Assembly (NCBI GenBank): GCA_023664045.1
Contig: JAMPGH010000001.1
Location: 226,146 to 290,145 of the forward strand
Reading direction: 5' to 3'
From: Alistipes senegalensis
GTDB taxonomy: Bacteria; Bacteroidota; Bacteroidia; Bacteroidales; Rikenellaceae
DNA: 64,000 bases
The notes below the pieces were generated by a model that did no database searches, was not told the DNA's origin, and saw only the letters and a program-made list of their open reading frames with translations. Positions within the stretch are counted from its first letter, which is position 1; each line of letters opens with the position of its first letter. Below, piece by piece: positions 55,865 through 64,000 of the stretch. The position numbers and the translations under genes are program-made.

Positions 55865-56502
55865 GGCTGCAAATTCAAATCGAGTTTCCGGGCTGCGAAA
55901 CGAAGAATCAGATCCGCCGTGCCCTCGATCCCCAGCACCGACGTATTGACGCAGAGGTCGTACGACGCGGCGGCGCCCCACCTCCGCAAGCTGTAATAAT
56001 CGTAGTAGGCGGCCCGGCGGGCATCGCCCCGCTCCATCGTCTGCCGCGCCTCGGCCTCGGAACAACCCGTGCGGGCGCAAATGCGGGCCGCACGATCCTC
56101 CTCGTCGGCCGTGATGAAGACGCCGAGCCGGCGCGGATGATCGCGCAGGATGTAGTCGGCGCACCGGCCGACGAACAAGGCCGATTCGCGGCCCGCGATG
56201 TCGCGGATCACGTCGCTCTGGATCTTGAACAGCGCATCGCCCGAGAGGACGCTGCCGGCGGCGCCGTCGCCCCCGAAAAAGGGGGCGCGCAGATAGCCCA
56301 GCAGCGTAGCCAGCCGGTTATGGGCCTGCCGCTCGTCGGCCTCTTCGAAAATTTCGGGACAGAGCCCGCTCTCTTTGGCCGCCAGATTGATGAGCTCCTT
56401 GTCGTAGAGCTTCACGCCCAGACGTCGTGCCAGCGCTTCGCCGACCGACTTGCCGCCGCTTCCTATCTGGCGGCCGATATTGATGACGAATCTATTTTCC
56501 AT
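55861..56502 (-). CDS. Cytidylate-kinase-like family protein
   Basis: 213 residues with a P-loop-like start INIGRQIGSGGKSVGEALARRLG (compressed here as GRQIGSGGKSVGEALARRLG), LYDKELINLAAKESG, a FVGRCADYILRD nucleotide-base region and IRFAARKL-type ending. This is the group annotated as cytidylate kinase-like, distinct from Cmk; the phosphorylated substrate has not been established to my knowledge. It lies between a MATE transporter gene (11-base overlap) and prfB (4-base overlap), so all three are likely translated from one message. Confidence 0.82.
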   Translation of the reverse strand: MENRFVINIGRQIGSGGKSVGEALARRLGVKLYDKELINLAAKESGLCPEIFEEADERQAHNRLATLLGYLRAPFFGGDGAAGSVLSGDALFKIQSDVIRDIAGRESALFVGRCADYILRDHPRRLGVFITADEEDRAARICARTGCSEAEARQTMERGDARRAAYYDYYSLRRWGAAASYDLCVNTSVLGIEGTADLILRFAARKLDLNLQP

Positions 56503-57904
56503 CGTGCGGATCGTTCAAAGGTCGGGGAGTCGCCGTCATGCCCCGGAACTTGCGCAGCTGCGCCGTCAGCATGAAAAAGGTAACGACGGCCGCCAGCAGG
56601 TCCGAAAGCGGCATGGCGCACCACACGCCCCAGCTGCCGCTCCACGAAGTCGACGTTTCGAAAAAGCCGGGCAGGAACAGGAGGCCCGGCACCAGAAAGA
56701 GCAGCTGCCGCGACAAGGAGAGGAAGACCGCCTTGCCGGCCATGCCGATGCTCTGGAAGAAGTTGGTGGCGACCATCTGGAATCCGATGATCGGGAAGAA
56801 AGCGAAGACGAGCCGCATGCCCGTGGCCGCCAGTCCGATCAGCTCGGCATCCTTCGTGAAGAGCGACGCGGCCAGCCGGGGCGCCAGCTCGCCGATCAGA
56901 AAGCCGCAGGTCGTTACGCAGGTGGCGCCCAGAATCGTAAGCCGCAGCACGCGCAGCACACGGTCGTACTGCCGGGCCCCGAAGTTGTAGCCGGCGATGG
57001 GCTGCATGCCCTGATTGACGCCCATGACGATCATCACGAAGAAGAAACCCAGCCGGTTGACGATGCCGTAGGCACCGATCATCAGGTCGCCGCCGTAACG
57101 CTGCAATCCCTTGTTGATCAGGATGACGATGAAGCAGGCCGCGAGGTTCATCAGAAAAGGCGACATGCCGATGGCCACGATATCGCGCACGATGCGCCCC
57201 TTGAGCCGGTAGATGCCGCGGCGGAAGTGCAATAGCTCGCTCCGGTCGGAGAGGATGCGGAACTGCCACGCCAGCGAGACGACCTGCGCCAGCACCGTGG
57301 CGATGGCGGCGCCGCGGATGCCCCAGCCGAAACCGTAGATGAACAGGGCGTCGAGCGCCGTGTTGATGACCACGGTGTTGATCGTCGCGTACATCGACTT
57401 GCGGGGATGCCCCGAAGCGCGCAGCACGGAGTTCAAGCCCAAGTACATGTGGGTTACGACGTTGCCCGCGAGGATGATGGTCATGTACTCGTGGGCATAC
57501 CCCACCGTGGCCGCGCTGCCGCCGAAGAAGTAGAGGATCGGGTCGAGAAAGGCGAGCGCCACGGCGGCGAACGCCACGCCGATGATGGCATTGAGCACCA
57601 CCACGTTGCCCAAGACGCGCTGCGCCGTCTCGTAGTCGCGCTGTCCCAGTCGCATCGAGATGAGCGTCGCGGCGCCCACGCCCACCAGCGAACCGAACGC
57701 CGCGGCGAGGTTCATCAGCGGGAAGGTCAGCGCCAGACCCGAAATGGCCAGCGGCCCGACCTGCTGCCCGATGAAGATACTGTCGACCATGTTGTAGAGC
57801 GACGAGGCGGTCATGGCGATGATCGCCGGCACGGCATACTGTACCAGCAATTTGCGGATCCGCTCGGTTCCCAACTCGGTGGCCGATGATTTCAGTTCAG
57901 ACAC
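56492..57904 (-). CDS. MATE-family multidrug/cation efflux transporter
   Basis: 470 residues with twelve membrane helices in two similar halves. It has YAVPAIIAMTASSLYNMVDSIFIGQQVG at the start, FPLMNLAAAFGSLVGVGAATLISMRLG, a second-half FVMIVMGVNQGMQPIAGYNFGA and LVFAFFPIIGFQMVATNFFQS, all typical of NorM/DinF-type MATE proteins. It exports organic cations or other compounds in exchange for Na+ or H+. Its 3' end overlaps the next gene by 11 bases. A long AT-rich inverted repeat lies immediately upstream. Confidence 0.93.
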   Translation of the reverse strand: MSELKSSATELGTERIRKLLVQYAVPAIIAMTASSLYNMVDSIFIGQQVGPLAISGLALTFPLMNLAAAFGSLVGVGAATLISMRLGQRDYETAQRVLGNVVVLNAIIGVAFAAVALAFLDPILYFFGGSAATVGYAHEYMTIILAGNVVTHMYLGLNSVLRASGHPRKSMYATINTVVINTALDALFIYGFGWGIRGAAIATVLAQVVSLAWQFRILSDRSELLHFRRGIYRLKGRIVRDIVAIGMSPFLMNLAACFIVILINKGLQRYGGDLMIGAYGIVNRLGFFFVMIVMGVNQGMQPIAGYNFGARQYDRVLRVLRLTILGATCVTTCGFLIGELAPRLAASLFTKDAELIGLAATGMRLVFAFFPIIGFQMVATNFFQSIGMAGKAVFLSLSRQLLFLVPGLLFLPGFFETSTSWSGSWGVWCAMPLSDLLAAVVTFFMLTAQLRKFRGMTATPRPLNDPHDGK

Positions 57905-57909
57905 TTATA

Positions 57910-57994
57910 TGATAATTAAAAATTCACAATTCATAATTCACAATTATTTGCCGGACGAAATTGTGAATTATGAATTCTTAATTGTGAATTGGTT
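57910..57994. repeat. AT-rich imperfect inverted repeat between cysS and the MATE gene
   Basis: AATTCACAATTCATAATT on the left and AATTGTGAATTATGAATT on the right are reverse complements and enclose about 20 GC-richer bases. The right arm has a small insertion. The structure follows the cysS stop on the minus strand and precedes the MATE start; it may act as a terminator or is a small mobile repeat. Confidence 0.7.
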
Positions 57995-59470
57995 TTATTC
58001 CAGCTCCCAGTCGCTGCCGTCCTTGCGGTCCTTGACGCGGATGCCGGCCGCGGCCAGTCCGTCGCGGATACGGTCCGAGGCGGCCCAGTCTTTGGCGGCC
58101 CGCGCCTGCAGGCGCTCGGCGAGCAGCATCTCCACGAGCGGCGTTACATAGTCGCGACCCGAAGCGGCCCCGGCGGATTTTTCGTCGCGCAGTCCGAGGA
58201 TATCGAACGCATAGCGCCGGACGGTAGCTTTCAGCGTCTCCAGATCGGCGGCCGAAATGCTCTGCGCGCCGTCGACGATTTGGTTGACGATGCGCACCCA
58301 GTCGAAAAGGGCCGAGATGACCATCGGCGAATTGAGATCGTCGTCCATCGCCGCACGGCATCGCTTCTCCAGCTCCGAGGGATCGACCGTCGACGCAGCC
58401 GCAGGCTTGATCTTGTCCAGCGCCTCGATGCCCTTCATCAGGCGGTCGAGTCCCTTTTCGGCGGCCTGCAGCGCCTCGTTCGAGAAATCGAGCGTCGAAC
58501 GGTAGTGGGCCTGCAGAACGAAGAAACGGATCGTCATGGGCGAATAGGCTTGCGCCAGCAGCTTGTGGCTGCCCGTGAAGAGCTCTTCCAGCGTGATGAA
58601 GTTGCCCAGCGACTTGCCCATCTTCTGCCCGTTGATCGTAATCATGTTGTTGTGTACCCAATAGCGTGCCGAATCGTGGCCGAGGGCCGCCGTCGACTGG
58701 GCGATTTCGCATTCGTGGTGCGGGAACATCAGGTCCATGCCGCCGCCGTGGATGTCGAAGCGTTCGCCCAGGTAGCGGGTCGACATGGCCGAGCACTCCA
58801 TGTGCCAGCCGGGAAATCCGTCGCTCCACGGCGAGGGCCACCGCATGATATGCTCGGGCGAGGCCTTCTTCCAGAGGGCGAAGTCGTAGGAGCGGCGTTT
58901 GTCGCTCTGGCCGTCCAGCTCGCGCGTGTTGGCTACGATGTCGTCCAAGTTGCGACCCGAAAGACGGCCGTAGTCGTATTCGGCGTTGTATTTCTCGACG
59001 TCGAAATAGACCGAACCGTTCGAGACGTAGGCATAACCCGCATCCAGAATGCGCTGCACGAAGGCGATCTGCTCGATGATGTGGCCCGAGGCGTGCGGCT
59101 CGATCGAGGGACTCTCGACGCCCAGCGCCTCCATCGCCCGATGATAACGCTCCGTGTAGTAGTGCGCCACCTCCATCGGTTCGAGCTGTTCGAGCCGCGC
59201 CTTCTTGGCGATCTTGTCCTCGCCCTCGTCGGCGTCGTGCTCCAAGTGGCCCACGTCGGTGATGTTGCGTACGTAGCGGACCTTGTAGCCCGCAGCCTTG
59301 AGGTAGCGGAACAGCAGGTCGAACGTTACGGCCGGCCGGGCGTGCCCCAAATGGGGATCGCCGTAGACCGTCGGGCCGCAGACATAGAGGCCGACCCGGC
59401 CCGAAACCAGCGGTTCGAACTTCTCCTTGCGCCGCGAGAGGGTATTGTAAAGCGTCAGTGTCGATTCCAT
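57995..59470 (-). CDS. cysS: Cysteinyl-tRNA synthetase
   Basis: 491 residues charging tRNA-Cys. Zinc-binding and catalytic motifs: [18 protein letters not shown] (HIGH-type with the zinc Cys), [14 protein letters not shown] and [11 protein letters not shown] (zinc ligands), and the KMSKS-type KMGKSLGNF. The C-terminal part ends with the family [13 protein letters not shown]. The gene is preceded by a minus-strand -7-like box TATTTTTG (59496-59489), 19 bases upstream of the ATG. Confidence 0.97.
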   Translation of the reverse strand: MESTLTLYNTLSRRKEKFEPLVSGRVGLYVCGPTVYGDPHLGHARPAVTFDLLFRYLKAAGYKVRYVRNITDVGHLEHDADEGEDKIAKKARLEQLEPMEVAHYYTERYHRAMEALGVESPSIEPHASGHIIEQIAFVQRILDAGYAYVSNGSVYFDVEKYNAEYDYGRLSGRNLDDIVANTRELDGQSDKRRSYDFALWKKASPEHIMRWPSPWSDGFPGWHMECSAMSTRYLGERFDIHGGGMDLMFPHHECEIAQSTAALGHDSARYWVHNNMITINGQKMGKSLGNFITLEELFTGSHKLLAQAYSPMTIRFFVLQAHYRSTLDFSNEALQAAEKGLDRLMKGIEALDKIKPAAASTVDPSELEKRCRAAMDDDLNSPMVISALFDWVRIVNQIVDGAQSISAADLETLKATVRRYAFDILGLRDEKSAGAASGRDYVTPLVEMLLAERLQARAAKDWAASDRIRDGLAAAGIRVKDRKDGSDWELE

Positions 59471-59488
59471 AATACGGGAAATTTACCG

Positions 59489-59496
59489 CAAAAATA
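59489..59496 (-). promoter_or_regulatory. Promoter -7 box for cysS
   Basis: TATTTTTG on the minus strand matches TAnnTTTG exactly, shortly upstream of the cysS ATG; no TTTG at the ideal -33 distance. Confidence 0.45.
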
Positions 59497-59570
59497 ACAA
59501 ATTTCCGCCAAATTCGCCGGCATCCGCCGGCAAACGATGCGAAATTCGCCCGCCTCCGCGCAAAATAAAC

Positions 59571-59601
59571 CTTGTTATTCCCCGTTAAATGATTACTTTT
59601 G
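59571..59601 (+). promoter_or_regulatory. Promoter of the DUF2723 gene
   Basis: CTTG (59571-59574) and a perfect -7 box TACTTTTG (59594-59601) with a 19-base spacer, about 33 bases before the ATG at 59635. This is one of the best Bacteroidota-type promoters in the window. Confidence 0.7.
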
Positions 59602-59634
59602 CAGACGCGGAACGAAATAAACGGAATCAACCAT

Positions 59635-62600
59635 ATGGATCTTTTCAAACGCTGGAACAACCTCGTCGGCTGGGCGGTCTTCGCCGTGGCGGCCGTCGTC
59701 TACCTCCTCACGATGGAGCCCGTGTCGAGTCTCTGGGACTGCTCGGAGTTCATCGCCACTAGCTACAAGCTCGAAGTGGGCCACCCGCCCGGAGCCCCGC
59801 TCTTCATGATGCTGGCGCGGCTGGCCACCCTCTTCGCGATGGGCAATCCCGACTACGTGGGCATGGCCGTCAACGCCATGAACTCCTTCGCCAGCGCCTT
59901 CTGCATCCTCTTCCTCTTCTGGACGATCACCCACTTGGGGCGCCGCCTCGTCATGCGCGACGGCCATGAGCTTACCCCGGCCGGCATCTGGGCCGTGCTG
60001 GGCGCCGGAGCCGTCGGAGCGCTGGCCTACACCTTCACCGACACTTTCTGGTTCTCGGCCATCGAGGGCGAGGTCTACGCCCTCTCCTCGATGTTCACGG
60101 CACTGGTCGTGTGGCTGATGCTCAAATGGGAGGAGGAGGCCGACCAGCCCCGTGCCGCGCGGTGGATCGTGCTGATCGCCTATCTGATGGGTCTCTCGAT
60201 CGGCGTGCATATCCTCAACCTGCTGACCATCCCCGCACTGGTCTTCATCTACTACTTCCGCACCACGCAGAAAGCGACGCTGCGGGGCATCGTGCTGGCC
60301 ACGCTGGCTGCCGGAGCCATTCTGCTGGTCATCAACGGCATCATCATCCCCTATACGGTCTATGTCGGAGCCCAGTTCGACCTCTTCTTCGTCAATACGC
60401 TGGGGCTGCCCGTCAACAGCGGCATGGTCCTCTTCGCACTGGCCCTGATCGGAGGGCTGGGCTGGGCCTCGTGGGAGACGCACAAGCGCGGCAAGGCGCT
60501 TTGGAACACCATCCTGCTCTCGCTGACGATGATTCTGGTCGGCTTCTCGTCCTACGCGTCGGTAACGATCCGCGCCGCGGCCAACCCGCCGATGAACTCC
60601 AACAAGCCCGACAATCCGCACGCGCTGCTCTCGATGCTCAACCGCGACCAGTACGGCGACCGTCCCCTGCTCTACGGAGCCTACTACTCGGCCCCTCCCG
60701 TCGACTACAAGGAGAAGCACTTCCACTATCTCGACGAAGACGGCAAGTACAAACCCGCCTCCGTCATCACGGGCTACGTCTACGCTCCCGAGTTCATGCA
60801 CCTGTTCCCCCGCATGTGGAACCGCAAGGGCGAGAACGACTACAAGCAGTGGGCCGCCTACCGCACCAAGACCGAGTACGTGCGCGACGACAACGGCGAG
60901 CTGGTGCGCGACGCCGCAGGACGCCCCCTGCAGCAGGAGGTGCTCGACTTCGGCCGCCGCCGCACCTACGACGACGGCTACGAGACGCGCAGCGTCGTCG
61001 AACCCACCTTCGGCGAGAACCTCAACTACTTCTTCAACTACCAGCTCTCCTACATGTACTGGCGCTACTTCCTCTGGAATTTCGTCGGTCGGCAGAGCGA
61101 CATCCAACCCACCTCGACCACCATCACCGACGGCAACTGGCTCTCGGGCATCCGCTTCATCGACGAGGCATTCCTCGGGCCTCAGGAGAACCTGCCGCGC
61201 GAAATCGCCGAAAACCGCGGACGCAACACCTACTATTTCCTGCCGTTCATTCTGGGGTTGATCGGCCTCGTCTACCAGCTCAACCGCGACCAGCGCAACT
61301 TCTCGATCGTCATGTGGCTCTTCATCATGACGGGCATCGCGCTGGTGGTCTACTTCAACTCCTCGCCCGCCGAACCCCGCGAACGGGACTACGTATATGC
61401 CGGTTCGTTCTACGCCTTCTCGATCTGGATCGGGCTGGGCGTGCTGGCGCTGCGCGACCTGATCGCCCGGCTGACCCGCCGCAACGGCGTAGCGACGGCG
61501 GCCGTCGCCACCCTCGTCTGCATGGGCGTACCCGCGATCCTCGCCGCCCAGAACTGGGACGACCACGACCGCTCGGGCCGCTACATGGCCCGCGATATCG
61601 GCTGGAACTACCTCATGTCGACGCTCCCCAACAGCATCATCCTCAACTACGGCGACAACGACACCTTCCCCCTGTGGAACAATCAGGAGGTCTACGGCGT
61701 GCGGCCCGACGTGCGGATCATGAACACCTCCTATCTGGGCGGCGAATGGTACGTCGACGAGATGAAGACCCGGGCCAACGAAGCCGCCGGCGTTCCCTTC
61801 TCGCTGCCCAAGCGCAAATACACCTATACCAACGACTGGGTGCCGGTCAACAACCGCATCGACCGGCCCGTGGAGATCGGGCAGGTCATCGACTTCATCC
61901 TCAGCGACGACCCCCGCACCAAGCTCATGCTCGAAGACGGCACGACGACCGACTACATCCCCACCAAGCGGATCGCCCTGCCCGTCGACAAGGAGAACGC
62001 CCTGGCCTCGGGCATCGTGGCCGAGAAAGACCGCGATCGGATGGTCGACACGGTCTACATCGAGCTGCGCAAAGGCGCGATCGACAAGAGCCAGCTGATG
62101 ATCCTCGACATGCTGGCCCACTTCGACTGGAAGCGTCCGATCTACATGACCCAGATCTACATCTTTCAGGATCTCGGTCTGATGGAGTACCTCCAGTTCG
62201 ACGGCTACGCCTACCGTTTCGTACCGATCCGCACCCCGATACAGGACGTGCGGGAGATCGGACGCATCGACCCCGATTATGCGGCGCCGCTCCTCAGAGA
62301 TACCTTCCGCTACGGCAATCTGGCCGATCCGCACGTCTACGTCGACCATTTCCTCCAGTACAACCTTTCCGCATCGCGGGCACGCGACGCTTTCGCCCGG
62401 GTAGCCAAAGAGCTGCTGCGGCAGAATCGCCCCGAGGAGGCGGTCGAACTGCTCGACCTCGGACTGCAGCGGCTGCCGACCCGTCAGATCCGCTTCACGG
62501 ACACCAATACCTATCCGTTCCTCGAAGCCTACTACGCCGCTTCGGCGATGGGCGTGGCCGATGCCGCCGAAAAGGGCGACGCGCTGCTGAGGGAATACGC

Positions 62601-62850
62601 CCGGACGCTGATCGAATACATCGAATACTACCTGCAGTTCGAGGGTGTGCACGGCGACATGGTGGCCGATCTGGTCGACACCAAACTCGAAGAGCTGGGC
62701 GACCTCTACTATCTGGCTTCCTACGCCGGACGCCGCGAGATCACGGCCGAGCTGAACGACTACTACCGCACGCTGGGCGTCTCGGAAGAGAGTCTGATCG
62801 ATGTGGGCGACAAGCCCGGAAGCTCCGATTCGGTTCGGATCGAAGAATAG
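59635..62850 (+). CDS. DUF2723 membrane protein, probable protein O-mannosyltransferase-like (GT-C) enzyme
   Basis: 1071 residues. The N-terminal half has around twelve hydrophobic helices, starting WAVFAVAAVVYLLTMEPVSS and followed by LWDCSEFIATSYKLEVGHPPGAP, the acidic luminal-loop pattern of the DUF2723 family; LSIGVHILNLLTIPALVF and PRERDYVYAGSFYAFSIW follow. From about 640 the protein is soluble and periplasmic, with NYGDNDTFPLWNNQEVYGVR and a helical, TPR-like C-terminus (from about 900). DUF2723 proteins are related to PMT and TMEM260 O-mannosyltransferases; in Bacteroidota they are thought to glycosylate exported proteins. Sugar and acceptor are unknown. The start at 59635 follows a consensus promoter. 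Confidence 0.85.
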   Translation: MDLFKRWNNLVGWAVFAVAAVVYLLTMEPVSSLWDCSEFIATSYKLEVGHPPGAPLFMMLARLATLFAMGNPDYVGMAVNAMNSFASAFCILFLFWTITHLGRRLVMRDGHELTPAGIWAVLGAGAVGALAYTFTDTFWFSAIEGEVYALSSMFTALVVWLMLKWEEEADQPRAARWIVLIAYLMGLSIGVHILNLLTIPALVFIYYFRTTQKATLRGIVLATLAAGAILLVINGIIIPYTVYVGAQFDLFFVNTLGLPVNSGMVLFALALIGGLGWASWETHKRGKALWNTILLSLTMILVGFSSYASVTIRAAANPPMNSNKPDNPHALLSMLNRDQYGDRPLLYGAYYSAPPVDYKEKHFHYLDEDGKYKPASVITGYVYAPEFMHLFPRMWNRKGENDYKQWAAYRTKTEYVRDDNGELVRDAAGRPLQQEVLDFGRRRTYDDGYETRSVVEPTFGENLNYFFNYQLSYMYWRYFLWNFVGRQSDIQPTSTTITDGNWLSGIRFIDEAFLGPQENLPREIAENRGRNTYYFLPFILGLIGLVYQLNRDQRNFSIVMWLFIMTGIALVVYFNSSPAEPRERDYVYAGSFYAFSIWIGLGVLALRDLIARLTRRNGVATAAVATLVCMGVPAILAAQNWDDHDRSGRYMARDIGWNYLMSTLPNSIILNYGDNDTFPLWNNQEVYGVRPDVRIMNTSYLGGEWYVDEMKTRANEAAGVPFSLPKRKYTYTNDWVPVNNRIDRPVEIGQVIDFILSDDPRTKLMLEDGTTTDYIPTKRIALPVDKENALASGIVAEKDRDRMVDTVYIELRKGAIDKSQLMILDMLAHFDWKRPIYMTQIYIFQDLGLMEYLQFDGYAYRFVPIRTPIQDVREIGRIDPDYAAPLLRDTFRYGNLADPHVYVDHFLQYNLSASRARDAFARVAKELLRQNRPEEAVELLDLGLQRLPTRQIRFTDTNTYPFLEAYYAASAMGVADAAEKGDALLREYARTLIEYIEYYLQFEGVHGDMVADLVDTKLEELGDLYYLASYAGRREITAELNDYYRTLGVSEESLIDVGDKPGSSDSVRIEE

Positions 62851-62862
62851 CGATCCTGCAAG

Positions 62863-62890
62863 GCGCCGGTTCCGACCGGCGCTTTTTTTT
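62863..62890 (+). terminator. Terminator after the DUF2723 gene
   Basis: GCGCCGGT TCCG ACCGGCGC followed by eight T, 12 bases after the stop codon. Confidence 0.88.
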
Positions 62891-62893
62891 CAA

Positions 62894-62902
62894 GGGGGGG
62901 GG
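62894..62902. repeat. Nine-base poly-G tract between the DUF2723 and pectate-lyase-like genes
   Basis: A fourth run of exactly nine G, here non-coding, followed by a short CTG triplet repeat. It lies 38 bases downstream of the lyase stop on the minus strand. Confidence 0.85.
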
Positions 62903-62939
62903 TGCTGCTGCTGCGGAGTTTCGAACGGCAGGCGTGTCC

Positions 62940-64000
62940 CTACAGCTCGGTATAGACGCCACCGTGCGTCTGTGCCGCGGTGATCTCCCGCACCAGATAG
63001 TGCAGGTAGATTTCGAGGTTGGTATAACGTCCTCGCGGATCGAGCGTCTTTTCGTTGGCGTCGGCAGGATTCTCGCGGTCCAGCCCGAAGAGCTCTTCGT
63101 AGCAGTCGGGAATGCCGTCGCCGTCGCTATCCCGGACGCGCGACAACTCCTCCGGCGTCGCTGTCAGAGCAGGCCAGCCGCCCACGTCGGCCGGCGAGTC
63201 GACAAGCCCGTTGCGCGAGCCGTTCGACCCCTGCATGACGGCCGCCATGCCGCCTCTTAGGTCGCTTATGACCCGGCTGTCCGCCGCATCGCGACGCCCG
63301 CCCGCGCAGGCTCCCGCGCAGAGACAGAGCACCTCCGACAACTGCGACGCGTCGTGCGTGGTAACGAAGCTGCTCCGACCGTCCGGGCGGATCGGCAGGG
63401 GCACTGCGAGGAACGTCGCCTCGGGCTTCTTCAGGGAGAGGGTATTTTCGTTGAGCGGAAAGCCCCTCGCATTGTCGTCGGAAACCGCAGCGCCGAGCAT
63501 CGGATCGCCGACCGAGGTATCGAGCAGGTTGCTGCAGTCGCCATAATAAATGTCCGCAGCCCCGTAGTCGTAGTCGATGCCTCCGGCCGTGCGGATGCCG
63601 TCCACCCGATAGAAAAAGGCCCGGCGGCAGGCGGCATCGGGAATCTCCTCTCCGTCGGAGGCATACTTCGATCCGGCGCCCCCGACCGATGCAGGGCCCC
63701 ATTTGTAAAGATTGCCTGCGAAATTGATTTTCAGACCCTCGCCGCCGGAAGCGGGAGCATCGCAGAAATTGTAGACGAGGTTGTTCCGATAATCGACGCA
63801 ACGCTCCGAAACCGGAAATCGCGGATTCGCATCGGGCCCCACATAAGCGTCCGGGCCGTCGAACCTCGGGTTCCGGGAGTCGTGGTGAGCGAGGATGTTG
63901 TGGTGGAAGGATGCCGGCGCACCGCCCCAGATTCCGCCGTATCCGTGCGAACCTTTGCCGTGTTTGCCGTTACGCAGGGATTCGTACATCATGCACCATT
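62940..64000 (-). CDS. Pectate-lyase-like protein, 3' part (gene continues beyond the right edge)
   Basis: The frame stays open to the window edge, so the true start lies outside. The visible ~350 residues begin with a right-handed beta-helix-like stretch (GKGSHGYGGIWGG, FHHNILAHHDSRNPRFDG, RNNLVYNFCDAPASGGEG), typical of family PL1 pectate lyases with the parallel-helix Asn ladder. Near the C-terminus is a calcium-binding-type RDSDGDGIPDCYEELFGLD, a thrombospondin type 3/EF-hand-like motif common at the end of secreted PL1 proteins of this phylum. It probably cleaves pectin, adding to the plant-glycan theme of the window. Catalytic residues cannot be judged because the N-terminus is missing. 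Confidence 0.75.
   Translation of the reverse strand, partial: WCMMYESLRNGKHGKGSHGYGGIWGGAPASFHHNILAHHDSRNPRFDGPDAYVGPDANPRFPVSERCVDYRNNLVYNFCDAPASGGEGLKINFAGNLYKWGPASVGGAGSKYASDGEEIPDAACRRAFFYRVDGIRTAGGIDYDYGAADIYYGDCSNLLDTSVGDPMLGAAVSDDNARGFPLNENTLSLKKPEATFLAVPLPIRPDGRSSFVTTHDASQLSEVLCLCAGACAGGRRDAADSRVISDLRGGMAAVMQGSNGSRNGLVDSPADVGGWPALTATPEELSRVRDSDGDGIPDCYEELFGLDRENPADANEKTLDPRGRYTNLEIYLHYLVREITAAQTHGGVYTEL

Overview
The window comes from a GC-rich member of the Bacteroidota, most likely an Alistipes-like gut bacterium (Rikenellaceae). That placement is inferred from three things. There are two SusC/SusD-type polysaccharide utilisation loci (PULs) and a one-protein hybrid two-component regulator. 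Promoters are of the Bacteroidota TTTG / TAnnTTTG type and gene starts mostly lack Shine-Dalgarno sequences. The coding sequence is very GC-rich with strongly GC-ending codons. No rRNA, tRNA, CRISPR array, insertion sequence or phage gene was seen.

Layout: (1) 1-15937, + strand, one tightly packed run: PfkB-type sugar kinase (cut by the left edge), class II ketose-bisphosphate aldolase, secreted amidohydrolase, GH36-like lipoprotein, SusC, SusD, a surface lipoprotein with three CBM9-like repeats, a DUF4874/DUF4832 lipoprotein, an EamA exporter, a DUF5106/thioredoxin-like lipoprotein and a GH31 glycosidase. This looks like a single long PUL operon (PUL1) that combines surface capture, periplasmic cleavage and a cytoplasmic kinase/aldolase branch. 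(2) 15996-26090, housekeeping: panB, a TrmH-family methyltransferase, a secreted putative barrel protein, glnS, then a minus-strand operon (disordered Pro/Ala-rich protein, rsmI, DUF389 membrane protein, LpxL-like acyltransferase, GT2). (3) 26407-40037, minus strand, PUL2: two GH3 beta-glycosidases, a CE1-type esterase, an outer lipoprotein, SusD, SusC and a type-B carboxylesterase, with the divergent hybrid two-component regulator at 40263-44324. The esterases and GH3 enzymes suggest an esterified beta-linked plant glycan. (4) 44813-49245: ychF, a SIMPL protein, gltX and galM. (5) 49424-54672: a xylose operon, i.e. a Nudix-type regulator, xylB, xylA and a xylose/H+ symporter. (6) 54752-62850: prfB, a cytidylate-kinase-like gene and a MATE transporter, cysS, and a large DUF2723 membrane glycosyltransferase-like protein. 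The 3' part of a pectate-lyase-like gene enters from the right edge.

The most notable non-coding structures are: tandem ~100-bp units upstream of ychF that each combine a promoter-like box with an intrinsic terminator; a pair of palindromes spaced 66 bp apart upstream of the Nudix regulator; 18-bp direct repeats in the divergent promoter region of PUL2; four 9-base G tracts, three of them inside coding sequence including the PUL2 sensor; and a recurrent AT-rich element that sits at gene ends and supplies the last codons of at least two genes.
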